Below are positions 25,043-33,831 of a stretch of DNA of 64,000 nucleotides, one piece after another. The notes below the pieces were generated by a model. That model was given only the letters and a program-made list of their open reading frames with translations, searched no databases and was not told where the DNA came from. Source of the DNA: Phreatobacter stygius (GTDB lineage Bacteria > Pseudomonadota > Alphaproteobacteria > Rhizobiales > Phreatobacteraceae); NCBI RefSeq assembly GCF_005144885.1, contig NZ_CP039690.1, positions 2,803,001 to 2,867,000 of the forward strand. The letters are read 5' to 3'. The translations under genes and the position numbers were made by a program. The first letter of the stretch is position 1. Each line of letters opens with the position of its first letter.

Positions 25043-25259
25043 ACCGCGCCGGATGCAGCCTGGCGAGCACGGCCTCCGGGCTCGCATAGGCTTCCTGGAA
25101 CTGCACGCTCCAATATTTCAGGTCGTCGAGCACGATCGCCTGGCCGGTCACGCCGCAGCGCACGAAGGCGCCGGGCTTGACGATCCGATAGTCGCCGTCG
25201 AGGTAGCGAAGCTCGGCTTCGCCATCGGCTGGACGGCCCGGGGTCAGGCGATTGAGCAT
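25023..25259 (-). CDS. DUF2093 domain protein
   Basis: A 78-residue protein (MLNRLTPGRPADGEAELRYL, then DYRIVKPGAFVRCGVTGQAI and LKYWSVQFQEAYAS) matching DUF2093, a short family restricted to alphaproteobacteria. The fixed pattern around RCGVTG is its hallmark. It is convergent with lpxK and overlaps its 3' end by 20 bp, an arrangement I know from other Hyphomicrobiales. The function is unknown. Confidence 0.88.
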   Translation of the reverse strand: MLNRLTPGRPADGEAELRYLDGDYRIVKPGAFVRCGVTGQAIVLDDLKYWSVQFQEAYASPEAVLARLHPARSKALTG

Positions 25260-25284
25260 GGCCGGTTCAAATTCTGTCTCGAGA

Positions 25285-25983
25285 TTATTGCGAGCCGCCG
25301 GTGCGGGCGGGATCCTGTCCGCTCTGCTGGCGGTTATAGGCGGCACTCGGGTCTTCAGGACGCCGGCCGATCGGCCCGTAAGGCGCGTCCGGCGAAGCCG
25401 TGCGATAGCCCGGCGGCGGTTCGACCAGCCGGCGGCGCGTCGGTTCGCCGGGGAACGGCACGACCGCGTCCTGCGTCGTCGGCCCGAACAGCGAGCCGAC
25501 CTGCTGCCAGATCGGGCGGACGCCCATCGCCGCGGCGCCGGCCGGGCCGGAGATTTCCTGCTGCGACTGCTGGCGCGTCGCATCCACCGGCCCGCCGCCG
25601 AACCAGCCGCCGCCCTGGCGGGCGCGCAATTCGCCATTGGTCAGGGTGCGGCCGAGGTCGTCGCGGACGATCGGGGTATTTTCTGCAAGCCCGCGCGCAC
25701 GGGCGCGGGCGACATCGGGATCATTCGGCCAGGCGGCATTGCGCGAGGCGGCCGGGTCCTGCGGTGCCGGCAGCGCGCTGTTGCGCGGCAGCACCAGGGG
25801 CGCGCGCTCGCGATAGTCGATCACCGGGCGCTCGCCGTCGACGATGCCGAGGCCGCTGAGCAGGCCCTGGAACATGTTGCGTTCGAAGGTGCCTTCGGCC
25901 TGCGGGGGAGCCTGCTGGGCCTGGGCAGCCGACGCCGACAGGCCGAACGCCGTGGCGAGGAGCGCGACATGGATGCGCTTCAT
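25285..25983 (-). CDS. Secreted conserved hypothetical protein
   Basis: A 232-residue protein with a Sec signal peptide (MKRIHVALLATAFGLSASAA, cleavage near AQA|QQ). The mature part is rich in proline, arginine and glutamine and looks mostly disordered. Recognisable stretches are FQGLLSGLGIVDGERPVIDY, RAPLVLPRNSALPAP and WPNDPDVARA. No enzymatic motif is seen. AAGG eight bases upstream supports the ATG at 25983. It lies between the DUF2093 gene and lspA on the same strand. Confidence 0.78.
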   Translation of the reverse strand: MKRIHVALLATAFGLSASAAQAQQAPPQAEGTFERNMFQGLLSGLGIVDGERPVIDYRERAPLVLPRNSALPAPQDPAASRNAAWPNDPDVARARARGLAENTPIVRDDLGRTLTNGELRARQGGGWFGGGPVDATRQQSQQEISGPAGAAAMGVRPIWQQVGSLFGPTTQDAVVPFPGEPTRRRLVEPPPGYRTASPDAPYGPIGRRPEDPSAAYNRQQSGQDPARTGGSQ

Positions 25984-26047
25984 GATCGTCACCTTGTGTT
26001 GTCGCCGACACCCGGAGGCATCGAGCTTGCGGCCTTATTCCGCGCAA

Positions 26048-26557
26048 TCATGCCGATTTCGAGGCATGCGGCCGGCCGCCGATGAGCGACTCATACAGAA
26101 GCAGGCCAACCCCCGCAACGATGGCGACATCGGCGAGGTTGAAGATGTACCAGCGGAACTGCCAGGTCGCCGTGGTGATATGAAAGGCGAAGAAATCGGC
26201 CACCGCGCCATAGAACAGCCGGTCGAGGCCATTGCCGAGCGCGCCGCCGGCGATCAGGCCGAGCGACAGCGCGGTCAACCAGCTTTCGGCACGGTAGAGC
26301 CACCAGGCGATCACCGCCACGGCGCCGGCCTTGAAGGCGATCAGCGCCCATTGGCCCCATTGGCTTTCCTGCTGGAACAGCCCGAACGACACGCCGTAGT
26401 TCCAGGCCATGACCAGATCGAGCACCGGCGCGACGGTGATCGATTGGCGTGCCTCGATATCGACGACCTGCAGCATGAAGACCTTGAAGGCCTGGTCGAC
26501 GGCAAGGGTCGCGATGACGGCCATGAGGCCGAGCCGGAGATAGGGCGATGCGGTCAC
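26048..26557 (-). CDS. lspA: Lipoprotein signal peptidase (signal peptidase II)
   Basis: A 169-residue inner-membrane aspartic protease that removes signal peptides of prolipoproteins. The two catalytic aspartates are in GNGLDR (D112) and FNLADV (D143); MAWNYGVSFGLF (about 50-61) is the conserved N-terminal block. Four membrane helices are apparent. The GTG at 26557 gives the standard family length and has GGAA eight bases before it; the frame is open further upstream to 26719 but without family similarity. It diverges from the histidine phosphatase gene. Confidence 0.93.
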   Translation of the reverse strand: MTASPYLRLGLMAVIATLAVDQAFKVFMLQVVDIEARQSITVAPVLDLVMAWNYGVSFGLFQQESQWGQWALIAFKAGAVAVIAWWLYRAESWLTALSLGLIAGGALGNGLDRLFYGAVADFFAFHITTATWQFRWYIFNLADVAIVAGVGLLLYESLIGGRPHASKSA

Positions 26558-26696
26558 GGGTACGGTTCCAGTCGAGATCAGGCGCAGTTGGCGTGCCAGG
26601 TCGCCCGGGTCAAGCCCCCTTCGATTTTCACGGCAGCGGTCTTTCATCTCGACAAGACATCCGCGACCCGTCATATCCGCGCAACCGCCAGCCGAA

Positions 26697-27293
26697 ATGC
26701 CCGACATGACGCCCATCATCTATTTCGTTCGCCACGGCGAGACCGATTGGAATGCCGAAGGGCGCCTGCAGGGCCAGCGCGACATTCCCCTGAACGATCT
26801 CGGCCGCGTGCAGGCCGAAGAGGTCGCCGGCGTGCTGACCAGGCTCAATGGCCGCTTCGAAGATCTGGCCTATTGGGCAAGCCCGCTGTCGCGGGCCCGC
26901 GAAACCATGGAGCTGATGCGCATCCGGCTCGGCCTCGCGGCTAAGGCCTATCGCACCGATGATCGGTTGAAGGAGATTGCCTTCGGCGATTGGGAGGGGT
27001 TCACCTGGAGCCAGGTGGAACAGGCAAACCCTGAGCTTGCCGCCGCGCGGATCGCCGACAAATGGCATGTCACACCGCCGTCGGGCGAGAACTACGAGGT
27101 GGTCGCCACCCGCCTGCACCAGTTCCTCGGGCTCGTCGAGCGCGACAGCGTGGTGGTGGCTCATGGCGGCGTCGGCCGTGCCCTGATGGCGCTCGCCGGC
27201 GGCCTGGCCAAGCCGGCGGCGGCCGAAACCTATGTCCGACAAGGCGTCATCTATGTCTTCGAGGCCGGCGGCTTCCGGGTCGAGGAGCCATGA
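26697..27293 (+). CDS. Histidine phosphatase (phosphoglycerate mutase-like) protein
   Basis: A 198-residue member of the histidine phosphatase superfamily. The phospho-accepting histidine is in FVRHGETDWN near residue 12. Further markers are GRLQGQRDIPLNDLGRVQA, ASPLSRARETM, LKEIAFGDWEG and the second catalytic histidine in VVVAHGGVGRAL. Candidate roles are phosphoglycerate mutase-like or a phosphatase such as CobC; the sequence alone does not decide. Two ATGs (26697 and 26706) are possible starts. A 14-bp tandem repeat starts directly after the stop codon. Confidence 0.9.
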   Translation: MPDMTPIIYFVRHGETDWNAEGRLQGQRDIPLNDLGRVQAEEVAGVLTRLNGRFEDLAYWASPLSRARETMELMRIRLGLAAKAYRTDDRLKEIAFGDWEGFTWSQVEQANPELAAARIADKWHVTPPSGENYEVVATRLHQFLGLVERDSVVVAHGGVGRALMALAGGLAKPAAAETYVRQGVIYVFEAGGFRVEEP

Positions 27294-27327
27294 GGCGCCG
27301 CTGACGGGGCGCCGCTGACGGGGCGCC
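27294..27327. repeat. Tandem 14-bp repeat (2.4 copies)
   Basis: GGCGCCGCTGACGG is repeated twice exactly, followed by a partial GGCGCC. It starts with the base after the histidine phosphatase stop codon and ends just before the stop of the convergent small secreted gene. It probably arose by slippage; the GGCGCC units can also fold into small hairpins. Confidence 0.8.
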
Positions 27328-27603
27328 TCAATAATTGCCGAGCAGGCCGAATATGCTGCGCGCGGTCGGCAGGTTCGGACGGCCGCTCGGCCGATCCCAC
27401 GGGCACTGGAAGTGCCCGGCGCTGACCGTCTCGTCCATGCGCGCCGGGAAACATTTCGGCCGGGTGCCCGGCGCCAATGTGCCGCGGCTCTGGTGCACCA
27501 GCAGGACGCGGTCGCGGGTTTCGTCATCAAGGCCCGGTTGGGCATGCGCCGGAACGGCGGCGGCCAGCAGCAGCAAGGTGGCGAAGGCGGTCGGGCGGAT
27601 CAT
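27328..27603 (-). CDS. Small secreted protein of unknown function
   Basis: A 91-residue protein with a Sec signal peptide (MIRPTAFATLLLLAAAVPAH, cleavage near AHA|Q). The mature 70 residues contain two cysteines (KCFPARM and FQCPWDR), which could form a disulfide, and end FGLLGNY. A GAGGAA ribosome-binding site stands five bases before the ATG. I do not recognise a family. It is convergent with the histidine phosphatase gene and lies just left of the MITE-like element. Confidence 0.7.
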   Translation of the reverse strand: MIRPTAFATLLLLAAAVPAHAQPGLDDETRDRVLLVHQSRGTLAPGTRPKCFPARMDETVSAGHFQCPWDRPSGRPNLPTARSIFGLLGNY

Positions 27604-27732
27604 GGCGCTTCCTCAAGCGAAAGCATTTTTCACGCGACGGCAACGGCTTCGCGCAACCAAATGCGACTGCAAGGCGAGCAGTTGTCCACCGGACGTAAGG
27701 CGGAAATATGCTCGTAACGGAGGAGTTCAGGC

Positions 27733-28042
27733 TTAGGTCGTGCACTCATAATGGATGGCGTCACGATGGGGCCAAAATGATCGAGGGCCGAGAAACACTG
27801 GCAATTTGGAGAAGTGCGCAGCCCGATGTCTTCCATCGGGCAAGCGCTTCGACGCGGCCATCGACCATTTTCGCCCCACCGCGAAGCGGCGCGGTCCTTT
27901 TGGCCGGCTGGTGCGTCGACTTACCCCGGCAAACCAATTGGTTTGCCTTGAGCAAGCCGAGAGGCTTGCGTCGGCAAGCCTCCTGCCATCCGGCCAAAAA
28001 TCCTCGCGTCGTGACGCCATCCATTATGAGTGCACGACCTAA
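27733..28042. mobile_element. MITE-like element with 34-bp perfect terminal inverted repeats
   Basis: The 310-bp segment is bounded by perfect inverted repeats of 34 bp (27733-27766 and 28009-28042) that begin TTAGGTCGTGCACTCATA. A TA dinucleotide at both outer edges (27734-27735 and 28040-28041) could be a target duplication, as made by IS630-like or some IS5-like transposases. No transposase gene is inside; the open frames of about 95 codons on both strands only reflect the repeats. Internally there are palindromic hairpins: a perfect 20-bp palindrome at 27928-27947, GAGGCTTGC/GCAAGCCTC at 27961-27982, and CCCGATG/CATCGGG at 27822-27840. It is therefore best read as a non-autonomous miniature element moved in trans. 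Confidence 0.85.
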
Positions 28043-28085
28043 CACCAACCACCGGGACCGTCATCGGGTTCCAGGCGTTGCGGCG

Positions 28086-28586
28086 TCACCGCATGCCGGT
28101 CTTGCGGCCGACCGCGCGGCCGAAGCGCTCGACCGCCTGGCGCAGGCCATCGTCGTCGAAACCGGCGAGCGCCGCGGCGAGCCGCCGCTCGTCCGCCGGC
28201 GGCGGCTTCGGCGCGGCGGGTTTCTTCTTCAGCGCCATCGGCACCTGGGTCAGCCGCATCGCCGCGACGCAGCGCCAGCCGAAAAAGGCATTGACCCGCT
28301 CGATGACCACCGGGGTCATGTGCTGGACCTCGAGCGCGAAGGGTGCCTCGACCCGGACATGCAGGGTGCCCGGCTCCGGTTCGGCGGTCGCCTGGGTTCG
28401 CTTGGGCCAGGCGATCTTGATCGGCGAACAGCGCCTGGCAAGATCGTCCCCGACGATTTCATCCCAGCGGGTGACCACTTCGGTCGCCGCGAAACCGGCC
28501 TTCTGCAGGGTTTCGGCGATCTGGGCGGCGACCAGGTCGGCAAGCGGACGGGGCCCCCTGCGGCGGAACGTCTGTGTGTTCATCAT
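28086..28586 (-). CDS. DUF721 domain protein
   Basis: A 166-residue protein of the DUF721 family (DciA-like N-terminal domain). The pattern ADLVAAQIAETLQKAGFAAT, then VVTRWDEIVGDDLARRCSPI and LHVRVEAPFALEVQHMTPVV, is characteristic. DciA proteins help load the replicative helicase, but alphaproteobacterial DUF721 proteins with this C-terminal extension have not been clearly assigned to that role. Two adjacent ATGs (28586, 28583) are equal candidates. The gene diverges from mutY, a conserved pairing in Hyphomicrobiales. The MITE-like element ends 43 bp beyond its stop codon. Confidence 0.88.
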   Translation of the reverse strand: MMNTQTFRRRGPRPLADLVAAQIAETLQKAGFAATEVVTRWDEIVGDDLARRCSPIKIAWPKRTQATAEPEPGTLHVRVEAPFALEVQHMTPVVIERVNAFFGWRCVAAMRLTQVPMALKKKPAAPKPPPADERRLAAALAGFDDDGLRQAVERFGRAVGRKTGMR

Positions 28587-28630
28587 CGCCAACCGTTGAA
28601 AGCGCCCGCGCCTCGCGTCAGGGTCGAGCC

Positions 28631-29734
28631 ATGGCGAGTCGACCGGTGACATCAACGACTTTAACACGGCCGAAGCAGCGGCGTGAGGCCGATGCGTCGC
28701 GCCACCACGCCGCCGCGCTGCTGGCCTGGTACGACCGGCACCGCCGCCGGCTGGCCTGGCGCGCCCTGCCCGGCGCCGCGGTCGATCCCTATCGGGTCTG
28801 GCTGTCGGAAATCATGCTGCAGCAGACGACCGTCAAGGCCGTCGGTCCCTATTTCGCCCGCTTCACCGAGCGTTGGCCAACCGTCGAAGCGCTGGCGCGA
28901 AGTCCGGTCGAGGAGGTCATGAAGACCTGGGCGGGGCTTGGTTATTATTCCCGCGCCCGCAACCTGCATGCCTGCGCCCTGGCGGTCGCCGAACGCCATG
29001 GCGGCCGCTTTCCGTCCGACGTCGAGGGCCTTCGCGGCCTGCCCGGCATTGGCGACTATACCGCCTCCGCCATTGCCGCCATTGCCTTCGATCGGCCCGC
29101 GGCGGTGGTCGACGGCAATGTCGAGCGGGTGGTGACCCGGCTCGATGCCATCGAGACGGAACTGCCCGCGGCCAAGCCGGCGATCAAGGCCCGTGTCGCC
29201 GAACTGCTCGATTCCACCCGCCCGGGCGATTTCGCGCAAGCCATGATGGATCTCGGCGCAACCATCTGCACACCCAAGCGGCCGGCCTGTTCGCTGTGTC
29301 CCTGGCAGGCGTCCTGTGCCGCCCGCAAGGCCGGGACCCAGGAGACCTATCCGCGCAAAGCACCAAAAACCACCGGCAGGCTCAGGCGCGGCGCGGCTTT
29401 CGTCGTGGTCCGCGCCGATCGCCATTTGCTGGTCAGGACCCGCCCGCCCAAGGGGTTGCTCGGCGGCATGACCGAAATCCCAGGTAGCGTCTGGAGCGCC
29501 GATTTCGCCGTCGCGGCGGCCAGGGCGGAAGCGCCGATGCCGCTGGCCTTCACCCGGCTGCCGGGCTCGGTCAGCCATGTCTTCACCCATTTCCCGCTCG
29601 AGCTCGCGGTGTTCCATGCCTCGGCGCCGGCCGGCGCGCCGGCGCCGGCCGGCATGCGCTGGATCACCCTCGACGAGATTGCCGGCGAGGCCTTTCCGAC
29701 CGTCATGCGCAAGGTGATCGCCCACGCGCTCTGA
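28631..29734 (+). CDS. mutY: Adenine DNA glycosylase
   Basis: MutY removes adenine mispaired with 8-oxoguanine. The 367-residue protein has every key element: catalytic E60 in SEIMLQQT, the helix-hairpin-helix LPGIGDYTASAIAAIAF (about 137-153), catalytic D161 in VVDGNVERV, and the iron-sulfur cysteines C213, C220, C223 and C229 (spacing 6-2-5). A C-terminal NUDIX-like domain (from about residue 255) contains LLGGMTEIPG and VSHVFTHFPLELAVF, used for 8-oxoG recognition. ATG 28631 has AGGG seven bases upstream. It is divergent from the DUF721 gene with 44 bp between the starts. Confidence 0.96.
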   Translation: MASRPVTSTTLTRPKQRREADASRHHAAALLAWYDRHRRRLAWRALPGAAVDPYRVWLSEIMLQQTTVKAVGPYFARFTERWPTVEALARSPVEEVMKTWAGLGYYSRARNLHACALAVAERHGGRFPSDVEGLRGLPGIGDYTASAIAAIAFDRPAAVVDGNVERVVTRLDAIETELPAAKPAIKARVAELLDSTRPGDFAQAMMDLGATICTPKRPACSLCPWQASCAARKAGTQETYPRKAPKTTGRLRRGAAFVVVRADRHLLVRTRPPKGLLGGMTEIPGSVWSADFAVAAARAEAPMPLAFTRLPGSVSHVFTHFPLELAVFHASAPAGAPAPAGMRWITLDEIAGEAFPTVMRKVIAHAL

Positions 29735-29809
29735 ACCGAAACGGCGCGACGGCCTCGACAGGCGACCCGCTGAGATGTTTGATGGCCGCCCTCGGCTCGG
29801 GGCAAGATC

Positions 29810-30424
29810 ATGGATCTCTCAGGCTTTCTGTTGTTTTGCGGCGTCTATGCCATGGCGACCTTTTCGCCGGGGCCGGCGGTCGCCGCGGTCGTCGCGCGGG
29901 TGCTGGGCACCGGCTTGCGGCGGACCGCGCCGTTCATCTGGGGCATTGTCGCCGGCGACCTCGTCTGGTTCGCGCTCGTCGTCCTTGGGCTTGCGGCACT
30001 GGCGCAGAATTTCCACGCGCTGTTCCTGGTCATCAAATATGCCGGCGCGGCTTACCTGCTCTATCTCGCCTACAAGCTGTGGACCGCCCCGGCCGAGGCG
30101 CCCGAGGCCGCCGAACAGGCCCGCGGTGAAGGCTTCAGGCTGTTTCTCGGCGGCCTGGCGCTGACCATGGGCAATGCCAAGGTCATGGTGTTCTTCGTCT
30201 CGATCCTGCCGCTGGTGGTCGATCTCGCGGCGATCAGCCCGCTGATGGCGGTCGAGCTCTCGGCGGTGATGATGCTGATCCTGTCGGTGGCGATGTGGAC
30301 CTATGCGCTCGCCGCTGCCCGCGCCCGCCGGTTCATCGCGAGCCCCAGGGCGATGAAGCTGGTCAATCGCGGCACCGGCGCGGTGATGGCGGGCGCCGCC
30401 CTGGCGGTTGCCGCCCGCGGCTGA
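29810..30424 (+). CDS. LysE/RhtB-family transporter
   Basis: A 204-residue membrane protein with the N-terminal family motif FSPGPAVAAVVARVLGTGLR (about residues 18-37) and about six membrane helices. KYAGAAYLLYLAYKLW is the second typical block. RhtB-like members export homoserine, threonine or other amino acids, but the substrate cannot be told from sequence. It stands alone between mutY and the convergent pcaG. The GPAV segment differs from the GAQNAF of the other LysE-type gene in this window (5143-5775), so the two belong to different branches. Confidence 0.9.
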   Translation: MDLSGFLLFCGVYAMATFSPGPAVAAVVARVLGTGLRRTAPFIWGIVAGDLVWFALVVLGLAALAQNFHALFLVIKYAGAAYLLYLAYKLWTAPAEAPEAAEQARGEGFRLFLGGLALTMGNAKVMVFFVSILPLVVDLAAISPLMAVELSAVMMLILSVAMWTYALAAARARRFIASPRAMKLVNRGTGAVMAGAALAVAARG

Positions 30425-30437
30425 GCGGACGGGCTCT

Positions 30438-31034
30438 TCAGATTTCGAAGAACACCGTCTCGCCGTCGCCCTGCAGGCGGATGTCGAGCCGGTAGGTCGA
30501 GCCTTCGCGCCTGGCGATCAAGGTCTGGCGCCGGTCGGACGGCACCAGGTTGAGGATCGCGTCGGTCGCGTTCGACGGCTCGCCGTCGAAATAGATCCGG
30601 GTATAGAGGTGCTTCAGCATGCCGCGGCCGAACACCGCCACAAGCAAGTGCGGCGCCTGTTCGCCGCCGTTCAGGCCGGGCGTGCGGCCGGGCTTGATCG
30701 TCTCGAACCGATAGGTGCCGTCGGCCAGCGTGTCGGACCGTCCGAAACCCATGAAACTGTTGCTGGCGCGCGCCCGGCCATCGGCCGGATGGGCGTAGCG
30801 GCCCTCGGCGTCGGCCTGCCAGATCTCGATCATGGCATCCGGCACCGGCGTGCCTTCGCCGTCGAAAACGCGGCCGGTGACGACGATCCGTTCGCCCGGC
30901 GTGCCCTGCGCCGCGACCTGGCCGTCGACCGTGACGGGCACCTTTGGATAGGCGCTGCCGGGCGTCAGGCCATAATGGAAGAACGGCCCGACCGTCTGCG
31001 AGGGTGAGATGCCGTCCGGCCGGTCAGTGCTCAT
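30438..31034 (-). CDS. pcaG: Protocatechuate 3,4-dioxygenase alpha subunit
   Basis: The 198-residue alpha chain starts MSTDRPDGISPSQTVGPFFH, with the SQTVGPFFHYGL block typical of PcaG. GERIVVTGRVFDGEGTPVPD and AMIEIWQADAEGRYAHP follow. It has the intradiol dioxygenase fold but not the iron ligands, which sit in PcaH. Together they split protocatechuate to 3-carboxy-cis,cis-muconate. The start overlaps the end of pcaH by 11 bp. It is the last gene of the leftward pca operon. Confidence 0.96.
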   Translation of the reverse strand: MSTDRPDGISPSQTVGPFFHYGLTPGSAYPKVPVTVDGQVAAQGTPGERIVVTGRVFDGEGTPVPDAMIEIWQADAEGRYAHPADGRARASNSFMGFGRSDTLADGTYRFETIKPGRTPGLNGGEQAPHLLVAVFGRGMLKHLYTRIYFDGEPSNATDAILNLVPSDRRQTLIARREGSTYRLDIRLQGDGETVFFEI

Positions 31035-31734
31035 GGGGCTCTTCCATCGGAGTGGCCTCACGGCCGCGCAGGACGATGTCGAACTGATAACCCAGCGCCC
31101 ATTCCGGCACGGTGGTGTCGAGGTCGAAGCGGGAAATCAGCCGTTCGCGGGCCTTCGCATCGTGAATGCCGTTGAAGATCGGATCGAACGGAAACAGCGG
31201 GTCGCCGGGGAAATACATCTGGGTGACCAGCCGCGACAGGAAGGACGGGCCGAACACCGAGAAATGGATATGGGCCGGCCGCCAGGCATTGTGGTGGTTG
31301 CGCCACGGATAGGCCCCGGGCTTCACCGTGGTGAAGCGGTAGCGGCCGTCCTCGCCGGTGACATAACGGCCGGCGCCGGTGAAGTTCGGATCGAGCGGCG
31401 CCGGATGCTGGTCGCGGCTATGGACATAACGGCCGGCCGCATTGGCCTGCCAGAGCTCGACCAGGGCGTTCGGCACCGGCCGGCCGTCCTCGTCGAGCAC
31501 CCGGCCGGTGACGATGATGCGTTCGCCTTGCGGCTCACCGTCATGCTGGCGGGTCAGGTCGCTGTCGGTCTCGGTGACCTTGTCGTGGCCATAGACCGGG
31601 CCGGTCAGCTCGGACAGCGTATGCGGCACGATGATCAACGGCTTCTTCGGCGCGCGCAAAACCGTGCTGGTATAGCTCGGATGCAGGCTCGGCGGATGCG
31701 CCAGCGTCGACTTGCGTGGAAATTCCAACGTCAT
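31024..31734 (-). CDS. pcaH: Protocatechuate 3,4-dioxygenase beta subunit
   Basis: The 236-residue catalytic chain binds the non-haem Fe(III). All four ligands are present with the exact spacing of the Pseudomonas enzyme: Y103 (GRYVHSRD), Y142 (GAYPWRN), H155 and H157 (WRPAHIHFS). GERIIVTGRVLDEDGRPVPN and ALVELWQANAAGRY form the conserved core. GGAG seven bases before the ATG fixes the start. A GC-rich hairpin lies in the 76-bp gap to the upstream pcaF. Confidence 0.97.
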   Translation of the reverse strand: MTLEFPRKSTLAHPPSLHPSYTSTVLRAPKKPLIIVPHTLSELTGPVYGHDKVTETDSDLTRQHDGEPQGERIIVTGRVLDEDGRPVPNALVELWQANAAGRYVHSRDQHPAPLDPNFTGAGRYVTGEDGRYRFTTVKPGAYPWRNHHNAWRPAHIHFSVFGPSFLSRLVTQMYFPGDPLFPFDPIFNGIHDAKARERLISRFDLDTTVPEWALGYQFDIVLRGREATPMEEPHEH

Positions 31735-31767
31735 CGTCTCGCTCCCTTGTGGCTTCCTCGAGGTCTT

Positions 31768-31786
31768 GCCGGGTGGTTCACCCGGC
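31768..31786 (-). promoter_or_regulatory. Intercistronic hairpin between pcaF and pcaH
   Basis: GCCGGGTG and CACCCGGC form a perfect 8-bp stem around a 3-nt loop. It has no T-run, so it is more likely an mRNA processing or stability element than a terminator. It separates the lower-pathway genes pcaIJF from the ring-cleavage genes pcaHG. Confidence 0.4.
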
Positions 31787-31810
31787 CAATCGGAATTCGG
31801 TCTGGCCGGT

Positions 31811-33016
<1,206 letters not shown>

Positions 33017-33052
33017 GGTCGTTTCCTCTCGAGAACCTCGGTGTTTTTTGCC

Positions 33053-33820
33053 TCAGGCCGCGTGCGCTGCCTTGGTGCGGGCGTGCAGGTCGCGCAGAAC
33101 GTTGAGCTCGGTCTCGGTCGGCGCAGGCGTCTCGCGGACGTTTTCAGCATATTTCACCGGCCAGCCGCAATTGGCCTGGATCTGCTCGCGCGTCACGCCC
33201 GGATGGATCGTGGTGACGGTCAATTCGCTGGTCGCCGCGTCCGGCTCGAAGATGCAGAGATCGGTGATCAGCTGGGTCGGACCCTTGGTCTTGACCCCCA
33301 GGGCCTCGCGCGAGCCCTTGCCGGTGCCGTGGCCGAGCGAGGTAATGAACGGCAGCTTGTCCATGAAGGCGCGCTGGCCCATCGCCATGATGATGAAGAT
33401 CTGGCCGCAATGGATGGCGATTTCCGGCGCGCCGCCGCCGCCGGGCAGGCGAACCCTGGGATTGTCGTAGGGACCGACCACCGTGGTGTTCAGATTGGCG
33501 AAGCGGTCGATCTGGGCGCCGCCGAGGAAACCGACGGTGATCCGGCCGCCCTGCAGCCAGTAACGGAACATTTCCGGCACCGGTACGGTGGTCAGCGCGG
33601 TATCGCACAATTCGCCGTCGCCGATCGACAAGGGCAGCACGGTCGGCCGGGTCGACAGGGTTCCGGATTCGTAGATCAGCGTGATCTTCGGGGCATGGGT
33701 CAGGCGGGCGAGATTGCAGGCGGCCGACGGCGCGCCGATGCCGACGAAGCAGACATCGTCATTGCCGAGCAGGCGCGCCGCGCCGATCGTCATGATTTCG
33801 GTGGGGGTGTAATCGGTCAT
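33053..33820 (-). CDS. pcaJ: 3-oxoadipate CoA-transferase subunit B
   Basis: The 255-residue beta subunit of a class I CoA-transferase. It moves CoA from succinyl-CoA to 3-oxoadipate. Family blocks are DDVCFVGIGAPSAACNLARL (near residue 22), LIYESGTLSTRPTVLPLSIG, which carries the region of the active-site glutamate (E50 in YESG), and VVGPYDNPRVRLPGGGGAPE. The ATG at 33820 lies 11 bp after the pcaI stop, so the two subunits are translated together. Confidence 0.92.
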   Translation of the reverse strand: MTDYTPTEIMTIGAARLLGNDDVCFVGIGAPSAACNLARLTHAPKITLIYESGTLSTRPTVLPLSIGDGELCDTALTTVPVPEMFRYWLQGGRITVGFLGGAQIDRFANLNTTVVGPYDNPRVRLPGGGGAPEIAIHCGQIFIIMAMGQRAFMDKLPFITSLGHGTGKGSREALGVKTKGPTQLITDLCIFEPDAATSELTVTTIHPGVTREQIQANCGWPVKYAENVRETPAPTETELNVLRDLHARTKAAHAA

Positions 33821-33831
33821 GATCGGCTCCT

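Noticed and set aside
27755-28048. Open frames of 95 codons on both strands inside the MITE-like element
   Set aside because: Two of them end in the same peptide only because the termini are inverted repeats. No ribosome-binding sites or protein similarity support them.
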